The translations under genes and the position numbers were made by a program. DNA of 42,855 nt from Pseudomonadota bacterium (GTDB lineage Bacteria; Pseudomonadota; Gammaproteobacteria; Steroidobacterales; Woeseiaceae): the NCBI GenBank assembly GCA_022563505.1, contig JADFNG010000012.1, positions 1 to 42,855 on the forward strand, in the 5' to 3' direction. Below the pieces are notes generated by a model. The model ran no database searches and had not been told where the DNA came from. It saw nothing but the letters and a program-made list of their open reading frames with translations. Below, in pieces: positions 35,834 to 42,855 of this stretch. Position 1 is the stretch's first letter; each line of letters starts with the position of its first letter.

Positions 35834-36051
35834 ATCGGCCAGAGTCGGTTGCGGGTGAAACACAAGCGAATAACCGTAACGACGAAATAAGTCTGCGAAA
35901 CCGCCGGTGAGTGTGTTATTCGTTTGCATGGAATTCCGGAGACAGTATACTTTTCCCAATCCGGAAGGTCAGCGAGCGCAAGATAAGTAAACTGTCCGCG
36001 GAACTGGAGGGCGGACTCTGGCAATATTCCGGCTGCGAAGTGGCATCGCCG

Positions 36052-37053
36052 CTATCGAACGTTCAGCTGATTTCGGTAGCCAAAGAGTGCAGGCGATCCA
36101 CCGGTATGAATGAACAGAATATTTCGCGCACCAGCGAAGAAACCCTTCCTGGTCAAGTCGATCAAGCCGGCCATGCATTTGCCACTATATACCGGATCCA
36201 ATAACAGACCTTCCAGGCGAGCCACCTGCATAAGGGCTGCATTCATGTCGCTGGCGACTAGCCCGTAGCCAGCACCAACATAGTCGCAGTTCGCAATGAC
36301 ATCGTCGCGCGAAACAAGTCCCGGCATGCCCAGGTACTGCGCAGTCTTGCGCGCGAGATCAAGTACCCGTTGAGTCTGCACTGATTTGCTGGCATTAACT
36401 CCGATCCCGATGACCGGAGTGTTGCAGTGCATCGCTTTCAGGCCTACCAATAGTCCAGACTGGGTACCTGCACTGGCGGTCGCATGGACTATGTAATCAA
36501 ATGACAGATTCTCATGCTTTGCCTGAGCCAATAATTCGCTCGCGCATTCGACGTATCCCAATGCACCGACAGGTGTGGAACCGCCGCGTGGAATAACGTA
36601 CGGCACTTCGCCTCGATGTCGTACCTCATCCGCGACCGATTCCATGGTGGAGGTAGCGTCTGCACCGTCTGAGACAAAGTGCGTATTTGCGCCGTAAAGT
36701 TTATTCAGGAACGGGTTTCCCGAGTCAAGGTAGTCGACGTCGTCAATCGCAACCCGATGCTCAAGTATTAATTCGCATTTCAGGCCCAACTTGCAGGCAG
36801 CGGCGGCTGCCAGAGGGGGAAGATTGGACTGGACGGTTCCCATGGCAACTATTGTAGTCGCGTTTTGTCTCAATGCATCTGCTATCAGGAACTCAAGTTT
36901 CCGCGTCTTGTTGCCGCCGAACGCGAGGCCGGTGCAATCGTCGCGCTTCACATAGATTTCAGGACCACCAATGAACTGGCTTAGACGAGGAAGGTGTTCC
37001 AATGGCGTTGGAAAGTGTCCCAGTAAAACTCGGGGATGGCCGGACAAATCCAT
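36052..37053 (-). CDS. CuyA/D-cysteine desulfhydrase-like PLP enzyme with altered active-site loop
   Basis: A 333-residue fold-type II PLP enzyme of the ACC deaminase/D-cysteine desulfhydrase/L-cysteate sulfo-lyase group. The PLP lysine is in FGGNKTRKLEF (Lys49). Other family segments are EIYVKRDDCTGL, IPRGGSTPVGALGYVECA, HATASAGTQSGLLVGLKAM, VGAGYG and ILFIHTGGSPALFGY. Overall it resembles CuyA most, as far as memory allows. The catalytic loop, normally QSNHxRQ or QSNQTRQ, is QSNLPPLA (residues 74-81): Ser and Asn remain but His/Gln, Arg and Gln are lost, so the substrate may differ or activity may be reduced. Its ATG overlaps the stop of the aminotransferase (TAATG), so the two are coupled. 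Confidence 0.75.
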   Translation of the reverse strand: MDLSGHPRVLLGHFPTPLEHLPRLSQFIGGPEIYVKRDDCTGLAFGGNKTRKLEFLIADALRQNATTIVAMGTVQSNLPPLAAAAACKLGLKCELILEHRVAIDDVDYLDSGNPFLNKLYGANTHFVSDGADATSTMESVADEVRHRGEVPYVIPRGGSTPVGALGYVECASELLAQAKHENLSFDYIVHATASAGTQSGLLVGLKAMHCNTPVIGIGVNASKSVQTQRVLDLARKTAQYLGMPGLVSRDDVIANCDYVGAGYGLVASDMNAALMQVARLEGLLLDPVYSGKCMAGLIDLTRKGFFAGARNILFIHTGGSPALFGYRNQLNVR

Positions 37054-38243
37054 TATTCACCGATAAGACGTCCGGCAAGCGCATGCTGCAGCCGCGACAG
37101 TCCTTCCTGAATGATTTCCTGCGATGTGGCAAATGAGATTCGAAGATGATGGCGCGCACAGGTCCCGTAGTCGGAACCTGGCGTCACAATAATGCCTGAA
37201 TCTTTCAAAAGGAGGTCGGATAATCGTGTGCTGTCGCCCCAATTTTCCGGAAATTCTGGAAACGCGTAGAAGCCGCCTTCCGGAACCGGGCAAACAATTC
37301 CACCAATCTGCTTGAGTGCGGAAACGATGATATTGCGGCGCTGCATGTATTCAAGTCGCATCCGCTCAACGTGTTGCATTCCATCAGCAAGTGCGACAAT
37401 TGCAGCGTGCTGCACCATGCTTGCGGCACCACGTGTCGTGTAATGGTTTAGGCGTCCAAGCACTTGAGACAATGCGGGCGGGGCAACACAATAGCCGATC
37501 CGCCAGCCAGTCAGGGCGAACGACTTCGACAGACTGGTCGTAACAATCGTGCGTCTCTGTATTTCGGGCCCAAGCGAGGCAATGGAGATATGTTTGGCCT
37601 CGTCGAATACTATTTCGCTATAGACTTCGTCGACAATAATCCACAAATCGCGCTCTGTTGCAACGTCGGCTATCGCGATCAACTCCTGCCTGGTCAGAAC
37701 CCGCCCGGTCGGGTTCCAGGGGGTATTGACGAGGATCGCCTTAGTCCGCGGCGAAACAGCGGCAGCAAGGCGATCGGCATCAATGACGAATCGTCCGTTA
37801 ATTGTGGGCATGGGGACGCCAACAGGTGTCGCGCCGGTGAGTAAAATGACGTTTCGATACGGGTCCCAGAGTGGTTCGATGACAATCACTTCGTCCCCCG
37901 GATTGAGGACTGCTCTACTAACAATTGACAGCGCGCCGAACGTACCCGTTGTAATTACAATTTGATCGGGATCTACCGTCAAATTGTGTTGGTCAGCCTC
38001 AAATCGCGCCACTTGCTCGCGCAATTCAGCTAGACCGCGCGGGTCTATATAATGACTATGGCCGGCCTCTATGGCTCGAATTGCAGCATCTGCAACAGGC
38101 GCCGGGACGTCGAAATCGGGCTCACCTGGCCCCAAGTCAATGACCTTGATACCGGACCTCGCGATCGCATCCGCCTTTCGCCGCATGTTGACGATTGTAG
38201 AGCCGCCTATGGATTGCGCGAAGTTTGAGATTTCTAATGACAT
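37053..38243 (-). CDS. Class I/II pyridoxal-phosphate aminotransferase
   Basis: A 396-residue fold-type I aminotransferase of the aspartate aminotransferase family. It has DLGPGEPDFDVP near 36-47, NTPWNPTGRVL (173-183), IIVDEVYSEIVFD, and the PLP lysine Lys240 in TSLSKSFALTGWRIGY. The C-terminal LRISFA (Arg) binds the substrate carboxylate. Substrate cannot be told from sequence. It follows the broken permease gene by 68 bases and is coupled to the CuyA-like gene downstream. In this setting a role in catabolism of a sulfur or other amino acid is likely, as inference. Confidence 0.85.
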   Translation of the reverse strand: MSLEISNFAQSIGGSTIVNMRRKADAIARSGIKVIDLGPGEPDFDVPAPVADAAIRAIEAGHSHYIDPRGLAELREQVARFEADQHNLTVDPDQIVITTGTFGALSIVSRAVLNPGDEVIVIEPLWDPYRNVILLTGATPVGVPMPTINGRFVIDADRLAAAVSPRTKAILVNTPWNPTGRVLTRQELIAIADVATERDLWIIVDEVYSEIVFDEAKHISIASLGPEIQRRTIVTTSLSKSFALTGWRIGYCVAPPALSQVLGRLNHYTTRGAASMVQHAAIVALADGMQHVERMRLEYMQRRNIIVSALKQIGGIVCPVPEGGFYAFPEFPENWGDSTRLSDLLLKDSGIIVTPGSDYGTCARHHLRISFATSQEIIQEGLSRLQHALAGRLIGE

Positions 38244-38311
38244 TCAAGATCTACCCTGTTGTCCATAATGTCTGCGGATTCCTTGCACATCAAATTGCTG
38301 ATCGAAATCAT

Positions 38312-39628
38312 CTATGCGACGTCAGACTTCTTGATTCGTAAGCGGGTTAGAAAGAACGGGATAAGTCCGACGACAAACAGACCACCGAGCATTGCCCACG
38401 AATCAATGGGCGATTGTGAAACGACCCACAAACACAAGATGAATGCGACGACAGGAATCGTATAGCCACCGGGGATGCGAAACGAACGAGACACCGCGTC
38501 GTCGTCTGCCTGTCGCTTAATTACAGGCAGTGCCGCAATACAGATTAGGTAGGTGATCAGGCGTGTAAGCGAAGTAGCGATTGCCAAACGTACGAATGAT
38601 CCGGATAGGGCGAGAAGCATCGCCAGACCACCAAGAAACATCACCGAGTTTGCCGGCGATGAGAATCGATTGTGAACCTGACTGAACCATTTCGGCAACA
38701 GACTGTGTTCTGCAAGGGCAAATGTCAGCCTGGGTCCTGCCAACATGGTGCAGGAAAGGTTGCCACCGATCGAAAAGACGGCCGCCAGCGTAATGGCAAC
38801 AACTCCGGCAGTTCCAAGCAGAACGCGCCCAACATCGACAAGGGTTGCCTCCGGATCGGCCGGTCCCGGCAATACCGAGATGTAGACCAGCATAATCAGG
38901 AAATAGAGAACGCCGGTCGCGATGACGGTGAGTATCATTGTTTTTGGGATGGTCGCTCTTGGCTTTGTGGTTTCTCCAGCCGTGATTAACACCGTCTCGA
39001 AGCCCACGAATGCGTACATTAATAAGAGAGTCGTGCCGCCGAGGTCCTCGATCACAGGCAGACTGGCCGGTAGCATAGATTCCGGCGCAAAATACTGCAC
39101 GCCCAAAATTATCATAACGACAAGTGGTACAACTTTGAGCAGCGTGAAAAACGTCAGTGTTCGCATTCCATTCTTGACGCCGAACACATTGATCGCTGTC
39201 AGTCCGCCAAGTACGATAACAATCACAGCACCTCTTCCAAACTCGGTGCCAAACCACGGCTAAAGTGCGCCGAGATAAATTGCCATGACGTTCGAATTGG
39301 CGGCAAGTGCGACCGCGCGGCTAATGTAGTAAATCCAACCAGTGCTAAATCCGATAAGCGGGCCGAACGCGGTGGTCGCATACAATACAGGTCCACCCGA
39401 TTCCCGGAAATAGCTGGATAGCTCGGCAAATGCCAGCACGACAGTGGTGAAAAGCACACCAGCGGCCAGGAACAGCCACGGGCTCAATATTCCCGCCTTC
39501 GACGCGACGATCGAGGGCAGTGCGAATATACCAGCGCCAATCATCCCGTTCAAAACGAGTAGGGCACTACCAAAAACTCCAATGCTACGGATCAGGTGGC
39601 GCTTTCGATCAGCAGTGGAATTCTTCAC
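38312..39628 (-). pseudogene. APC-family amino acid permease interrupted by an in-frame amber codon
   Basis: The minus-strand frame from ATG 39628 to TAG 38312 encodes an APC superfamily permease of about 438 residues (SIGVFGSALLVLNGMIGAGI at the start is the first helix and substrate loop). A single TAG at 39260-39262 stops it after residue 122 (MAIYLGAL), and the same frame resumes without loss: PWFGTEFGRG, then VLGGLTAINVFGVKNGMRT and about nine more helices. No frameshift, deletion or insertion is visible. One base change (TGG or CAG to TAG) explains it. The second half has a GTG at 39226 but a lone C-terminal part would not be a normal transporter. Either a recent nonsense mutation or a sequencing error. 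It heads the amino-acid gene set after the Lrp-like regulator. Confidence 0.82.
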
Positions 39629-39690
39629 GCGACTGGAGCCGACATGAGCCTGGCGTCAGGTGCCCGTTCAAATGAAGTGGCATCGATCAT

Positions 39691-40161
39691 CTATAACGGC
39701 AATGCTGTCGTGTATTTCACTTCGGACAAAGTAATGCTGGAATTTACTTCCTGAATACCCGGTAATTTCGAAAGTTTTTCGAAAAAAAACTTCTCGTACT
39801 GCTCAATATTCTTGACAACGATTCTTAAAAGGAAATCAACAGGCCCTAACATGACGTGACATTCCAGCACCTCAGGGTAATCGCGAATCGCCTTTGAGAA
39901 TCCGTCGCGCTCATGCGCTGATATCCTGACCTGCGCAAATATCTGAGTATCAAAGCCGACTTTCCTGCGGTCAAGCAGGGCGACTTCTCTGCGAATGAAT
40001 CCGGCGTCCCGCAATCGTTGCATGCGACGCGAGCACGACGATTGGGAAAGCCCAATTGATTCGCCGACTGAGGCTGCCGATAGCGTGGCGTCCTTTTGTA
40101 GCTGATTGAGGATCTTACGGTCGGTACTATCGAGGTCTTTCGATTGCATAAAAATATCCAT
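39691..40161 (-). CDS. Lrp/AsnC family transcriptional regulator
   Basis: A 156-residue regulator. The N-terminal helix-turn-helix is at about 15-60 (LDSTDRKILNQLQKDATLSA, IGLSQSSCSRRMQRLRDAGF). The C-terminal RAM ligand-binding domain covers about 70-150, with VLECHVMLGPVDFLLRIVVK and the usual ending of conserved strands (INSS-type: VNSSITLSEVKYTTALPL). It is first of the minus-strand set that includes the permease, aminotransferase and CuyA-like enzyme, so it probably controls them in response to an amino acid. The AT-rich region 40162-40265 separates it from the ACT-domain gene. ATG 40161 or ATG 40149 may be used; no clear ribosome site is visible for either. Confidence 0.92.
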   Translation of the reverse strand: MDIFMQSKDLDSTDRKILNQLQKDATLSAASVGESIGLSQSSCSRRMQRLRDAGFIRREVALLDRRKVGFDTQIFAQVRISAHERDGFSKAIRDYPEVLECHVMLGPVDFLLRIVVKNIEQYEKFFFEKLSKLPGIQEVNSSITLSEVKYTTALPL

Positions 40162-40265
40162 AAAAAACGATAATATGCATATAATAGCTAATTAAATATA
40201 CTAAATCGAGTAAATTATCACAATATTGTCAAGATATTGATCTATAATAGTCGTCTTAAGTCGAT
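40162..40265. promoter_or_regulatory. AT-rich divergent control region between Lrp-like and ACT-domain genes
   Basis: The region is far more AT rich than its surroundings. It contains two 10-base palindromes, ATATGCATAT and ACAATATTGT (40220-40229), plus CAATAT/ATATTG flanking seven bases (40222-40240). TTGACA on the minus strand (40227-40232) and TATAAT on the plus strand (40243-40248) are present, but neither has a well-spaced partner. Such layouts are common where Lrp/AsnC proteins bind and bend DNA; the operator role is inferred. Confidence 0.4.
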
Positions 40266-40295
40266 TTGCCTACGAGAACAGGCAGCAGGACAATA

Positions 40296-40817
40296 ATGCT
40301 TGGAAGTCAGGATGAGGTCAGTACAGGCCGGCCCTTGGGGAATGAGTGGCGGCCAAAAGGCAGGCGAATCGGGGGATGCTCACAGTACTGTTCGGCTATA
40401 GAGATCGAGATTATGGCCGACACAGATCCGTGTTTCTTGTCCCGCGCATTCGGCTTACTTGCTACGCTCGACATAACTCCGGACTATTGGTCTGGTACGG
40501 TATTGAACGATCAAACCCAGCTGACGTTCCATTTCAAAACGAGTAACGCGAAAAAGACCGATCTACTTGTTCGAAAACTCAATCAACTGACATTGATCCG
40601 TGCTGTATCTATCCATGAAGCCAAGAAAGCACCTTCGTCAGCGGACATGGAGGTCCGCGCTTTCTGTGCAAGGGCTTTAACCATGGTTGCTGTTAATATT
40701 TGCCGCATTAAATTACCGCCTGGCTACAAGACAGGCTACAAGTTTATTGGCATGCCCGCGGATCTTGATGGATGGGCTCGGACAACAATATCTGGAAAAA
40801 CAAAACGTTATGGATAA
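40296..40817 (+). CDS. ACT-domain-like protein
   Basis: A 173-residue protein. ATG 40296 lies five bases after an AGGA ribosome site (40287-40290). After an N-terminal stretch with GRPLGNEWRP, residues about 34-102 read as an ACT domain: AIEIEIMADTDPCFLSRAFG, then LLATLDITPDYWSGTVLNDQ, and VRKLNQLTLIRAVSIHEA. This matches small ACT proteins that bind amino acids. The last 70 residues (ADMEVRAFCARALTMVAVN onward) match nothing I know and may be a read-through tail. It is transcribed away from the Lrp-like regulator and overlaps the phosphatase remnant. It could be an amino-acid sensor for the neighbouring genes; that is inference. Confidence 0.6.
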   Translation: MLGSQDEVSTGRPLGNEWRPKGRRIGGCSQYCSAIEIEIMADTDPCFLSRAFGLLATLDITPDYWSGTVLNDQTQLTFHFKTSNAKKTDLLVRKLNQLTLIRAVSIHEAKKAPSSADMEVRAFCARALTMVAVNICRIKLPPGYKTGYKFIGMPADLDGWARTTISGKTKRYG

Positions 40818-40878
40818 CAAGCCACTGATCAGCATACTATTCGTCTGCATGGGCAATATACGAACACCGTATGGATAA
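40810..40878 (+). pseudogene. ptpA: 5' remnant of low-molecular-weight protein tyrosine phosphatase gene
   Basis: ATG 40810 begins MDNKPLISILFVCMGNI, which matches the start of LMW protein tyrosine phosphatases, where the P-loop continues as CRSPTAE after VCMGNI. Here the next codons give RTPYG and a stop (TAA 40876-40878), losing the catalytic Arg-containing loop and all later parts. In relatives this gene follows kdsB. The break lies at about 40859-40875, where the integration module begins, so the gene was probably cut by insertion. ACT-gene stop and this ATG overlap. Confidence 0.7.
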
Positions 40879-40893
40879 AGGGTTTCAGCCAAA

Positions 40894-40918
40894 AAAATAA
40901 GAGGCTGCCTCTTATTTT
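40894..40918. terminator. Bidirectional rho-independent terminator
   Basis: AAAATAAGAGG (40894-40904) and CCTCTTATTTT (40908-40918) are perfectly complementary over 11 bases with a CTG loop, with A-runs before and T-runs after, so it can end transcription from both sides: the ACT/phosphatase remnant from the left and the recombinase from the right. Confidence 0.85.
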
Positions 40919-41020
40919 CGTGATTTTGGGACTATCGACCTCGAATTCGCACCGATGGTTTTGGCTGGGTTCTTTACCGTTAACCCGTCCCGGATACGAG
41001 CGATGGCGCGGCGGTGAACG

Positions 41021-42001
41021 TTAGGCAGGTAGCTCGATTCTGATCACATCGGGTGTGTAATAACGTGCGGTACTTTTTCGGTCTTTGTGGCCTGCCACTC
41101 GCTGAGCAAACTGCTCGCCATGGCTCGTTGTTAGGTCTGTAAGCCGCTTTCTTCTGAGGTCGTGGAAAACGACATTCTCGATTCCGGACTTGGCTCGCAC
41201 GCGCCACCAATATGTGTCCACCGTGCGGTCGGACACATTTGTATTGTGTTTGTTGGTGAAGACGTAAGGTGAAAGAACCTTGCGACCTTTTCGTAGTTCA
41301 TTAAACAACTGGCCGAGTTCTCCGCCGAGCGAAAAGGCGACAGGCGTCTTCGTTTTCTGATGCACAACGTACAATGCGCCGTCTTTCAGATCTTTCCACT
41401 GAATGGCAACAATATCGCTTTTTCTCAGGGCAGTAAGATAAGCAATTCGAATAAGTCGAGCCATTTGGAAATCAGCGGAATCGACAAGCAGTTGAAGTTC
41501 TTCGTCCGACAGATACCTGCGACGTGCTTCTTCCTTGTGTTTGCGCATATGTTGCAATGGGTTGTTTTCGATCCAGCCCCAACGTACAGCTTCATTCAGC
41601 ATTACGGAGAGGAGGCTGATCTGGCGATTTGCGGAAACCTGGTATTTCGACTCATCAAGATACCGTGCAGCATCCATTTGCCGAATGTCTGATATTGGTA
41701 CAGGGTTGAAGACAGCCCGCAGAGGTTTAACCCAGGAGCGAAAAGATCGTTGGGAGTTGTCCGAGTAGCGGGGGTAACAATCAGCTTCAAATCTGTCGGC
41801 CAATTCGGAAAACTTCTTCTCCGGATCGCCTTTGTCGTCGATTCCTTCCAGTTCGGCGTAGCGCGCGGTTGCTGAGGCGTAGTCTTTCCCGAGCGCAATC
41901 CACTTCTGCTTTCCGTCGACATACCTGGTCAGGTAATAGCGACCGTGCGATAGTCGCATGCGTTCTGGCAAATGCTTGTTGCTACGCCTTTTTCTTCCCA
42001 T
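41021..42001 (-). CDS. Tyrosine recombinase (phage-type integrase)
   Basis: A 326-residue integrase. An N-terminal arm-binding-like part (RLSHGRYYLTRYVDGKQKW) is followed by a SAM-like core domain (about 60-160) and the catalytic domain. The catalytic residues in order are Arg193 (TALRKSD), Lys216 region (HQKTKTP), His280 and Arg283 (FHDLRRKRLTDL), His305 (VAGHKD) and Tyr314/315 (TARYYTPD). ATG 42001 follows AGAGG; an earlier GTG or ATG at 42073 overlaps DUF4224 out of frame. It probably catalyses the insertion that broke the phosphatase gene, whose remnant lies just beyond its 3' end. Confidence 0.92.
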   Translation of the reverse strand: MGRKRRSNKHLPERMRLSHGRYYLTRYVDGKQKWIALGKDYASATARYAELEGIDDKGDPEKKFSELADRFEADCYPRYSDNSQRSFRSWVKPLRAVFNPVPISDIRQMDAARYLDESKYQVSANRQISLLSVMLNEAVRWGWIENNPLQHMRKHKEEARRRYLSDEELQLLVDSADFQMARLIRIAYLTALRKSDIVAIQWKDLKDGALYVVHQKTKTPVAFSLGGELGQLFNELRKGRKVLSPYVFTNKHNTNVSDRTVDTYWWRVRAKSGIENVVFHDLRRKRLTDLTTSHGEQFAQRVAGHKDRKSTARYYTPDVIRIELPA

Positions 42002-42206
42002 CGTGAAGCCTCTCGAAACGAGGCCGCGATCGTGGCCTGGACCTCGTTGTTCCACCCAGCCGTTTTTCAACAACTGACTTTAGCACGACCGGGAAGCCGG
42101 CGGCGTTCACCTCAAACGGAAAGGAGTGTTGCGCCAACCATTTGGCTTGATGTCGCAGGCGCTTCCGGCCGGTTAATGATTCGATTTCAGATGCGGATAG
42201 GAACAC
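41982..42206 (-). CDS. DUF4224 protein
   Basis: A 74-residue protein starting at GTG 42206: FLSASEIESLTGRKRLRHQA, then KWLAQHSFPFEVNAAGFPVV, and LKSVVEKRL. This is the DUF4224 pattern, a small winged-helix-like domain found directly before integrases in prophages and islands. Its stop overlaps the first bases of the recombinase (20 bases), so the two are co-translated. Likely a DNA-binding accessory such as an excisionase or site-specificity factor; the role is from context. Confidence 0.82.
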   Translation of the reverse strand: MFLSASEIESLTGRKRLRHQAKWLAQHSFPFEVNAAGFPVVLKSVVEKRLGGTTRSRPRSRPRFERLHDGKKKA

Positions 42207-42247
42207 GAGAGATCGCTTTTGAGGATTCGTTTAGTTGGGACGGTCTG

Positions 42248-42855
42248 CTATAAGCCCAAATAGACGCTAACGACCTGTCGCCGCTCGTGCCCAAGCTCCC
42301 GACTGAGGATGAGCCGCGCCTGACGGTCCGTCTCTCGTTGCTCGTGAGTTAGGGATTTGGAGCTTGGCCCACCAGCGATTGGTGATTTCCAGCCGGTCAG
42401 TTCCTCGTATCGTTGCTGTGCATAGGCGTGGCGAAGGCCGTGCATTTTGGACAGGCCCGCCCGCAGGACGTGCCCATCATAGATACGAACTTGCTGTTTG
42501 TAGTTTCGCGAACTGGGAATCAAAGCGCCTTTGCCGGCCAGCTTATGGGCACGATCCAGCACTTCCCGCTGACTCTCCGTTCTGATCGGAATCGTTCTTG
42601 CCTTGCCGCCTTTCGTCCAGGACGGTTTCAATATGAGGTGATCGCCTTGATCCGCATAGCTCGGCATGAATTTGATCGATTCCTCCCGTCTGAGTCCAAA
42701 AGCCTGCTGCAGCTCCAGACTCATTCGGACATGGATATCCCGGACCTTCTCAAGCTGCGTATCCGATATGGACTTCGCCTTTGAGCTGCCGGTGACGAAC
42801 GCTCGGTTCGGTATCCCATAATGGTCGTTTGAGCGCGCCACCACATTCTGGCGAT
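42248..42855 (-). CDS. Integrase-domain (Integrase_1-like) tyrosine recombinase, N-terminus beyond the window
   Basis: The minus-strand frame is open to the right edge (about 202 codons visible). It shows the pattern RMSLELQQAFGLRREESIKF, then SWTKGGKARTIPIRTESQRE, followed by KMHGLRHAYAQQRYEELTGW and SRELGHERRQVVSVYLGL. HGLRH, ELGHER and the Tyr in VYLGL are the catalytic His-x-x-Arg, His and Tyr. These are hallmarks of the Integrase_1 group of recombinases, carried by conjugative elements and islands. It differs from the integrase at 41021. A GTG at 42844 could be mistaken for the start but upstream codons remain open. Confidence 0.85.
   Translation of the reverse strand, partial: RQNVVARSNDHYGIPNRAFVTGSSKAKSISDTQLEKVRDIHVRMSLELQQAFGLRREESIKFMPSYADQGDHLILKPSWTKGGKARTIPIRTESQREVLDRAHKLAGKGALIPSSRNYKQQVRIYDGHVLRAGLSKMHGLRHAYAQQRYEELTGWKSPIAGGPSSKSLTHEQRETDRQARLILSRELGHERRQVVSVYLGL

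Larger units (their letters stand above)
40860..42855. mobile_element. Left end of an integrative element (partial)
   Basis: From the broken phosphatase gene to the right edge lie only a terminator, a tyrosine recombinase, a DUF4224 gene and a second recombinase, all consistent with one end of a genomic island or prophage. CAGCCAAAA at 40886-40894 and its inverse TTTTGGCTG at 40959-40967 may belong to recombination sites. The exact boundary and the other end are not visible, so extent is approximate. Confidence 0.6.

Noticed and set aside
35806-36024. 72-codon minus-strand frame between the lipoprotein and CuyA-like genes
   Set aside because: No homology, no ribosome site, and it overlaps the lipoprotein promoter; counted as noncoding.
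40687-40878. Longer version of the phosphatase remnant starting at ATG 40687
   Set aside because: The upstream part does not resemble the family; ATG 40810 gives the expected N-terminus.
42842-42844. GTG as start of the last recombinase
   Set aside because: The frame stays open to the edge and family members are longer at the N-terminus, so the gene is treated as partial.

Overview
The window reads as a chromosomal segment of a gammaproteobacterium with mid-to-high GC. The evidence is gene content and order: an sdhCDAB operon ending in sdhE and a YgfX-like gene, rpoE-rseABC followed by lepA-lepB-(DUF4845)-rnc-era-recO-pdxJ-acpS, mfd with csiV, lolC/E/D, comEC-exbB-exbD-msbA-lpxK-kdsB. LPS/Kdo and Lol genes indicate a Gram-negative outer membrane. 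I cannot name the genus; nothing seen is decisive between the Chromatiales, Woeseiales and Xanthomonadales sides of the class.

Layout. 1-582: 3'-truncated ygfZ on the minus strand. 656-4862: a plus-strand succinate dehydrogenase operon flanked by its own assembly factors (SdhAF4 first, SdhE and YgfX-like last). 4950-7982: envelope stress module, with a recognisable sigma-E promoter driving rpoE-rseA-rseB-rseC and a small glutaredoxin-like gene. 8111-14778: translation, secretion, RNA processing and lipid/PLP housekeeping genes. 14779-19008: exonuclease, RlmD, NagZ and a protein with a degenerate GGDEF domain. 19010-23801 (minus): mfd, csiV and a small BamE-like exported protein. 23907-24027: a compact repeat element with perfect 41-bp inverted arms. 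24052-27263: Lol lipoprotein release transporter. 27306-34892: DUF2062 protein, ComEC, ExbBD, MsbA, LpxK and KdsB.

The last 8 kb is different. After kdsB come an orphan lipoprotein, then a minus-strand set of amino-acid genes (Lrp/AsnC regulator, APC permease broken by one in-frame amber stop, class I aminotransferase, CuyA/D-cysteine-desulfhydrase-like PLP enzyme), and a divergent ACT-domain gene. At 40810 the first ~20 codons of a low-molecular-weight protein tyrosine phosphatase appear and stop abruptly. From there to the right edge is an integration module: terminator, tyrosine recombinase, DUF4224 gene, and a second, unrelated tyrosine recombinase that runs off the window.

How genes work together: SDH structural genes are co-expressed with maturation factors; sigma-E, its anti-sigma RseA and sensor RseB form one autoregulated unit; ExbBD-MsbA-LpxK-KdsB link lipid A/Kdo synthesis and lipid A flipping; Lol and CsiV support envelope biogenesis. 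I did not find a clearly new multi-gene system. The most unusual points are the phosphatase-gene/island junction, the altered active-site loop in the CuyA-like enzyme, the amber-interrupted permease and the perfect inverted repeat before lolC. No tRNA, rRNA or CRISPR array was recognised, and no gene-free stretch exceeds 300 bases.
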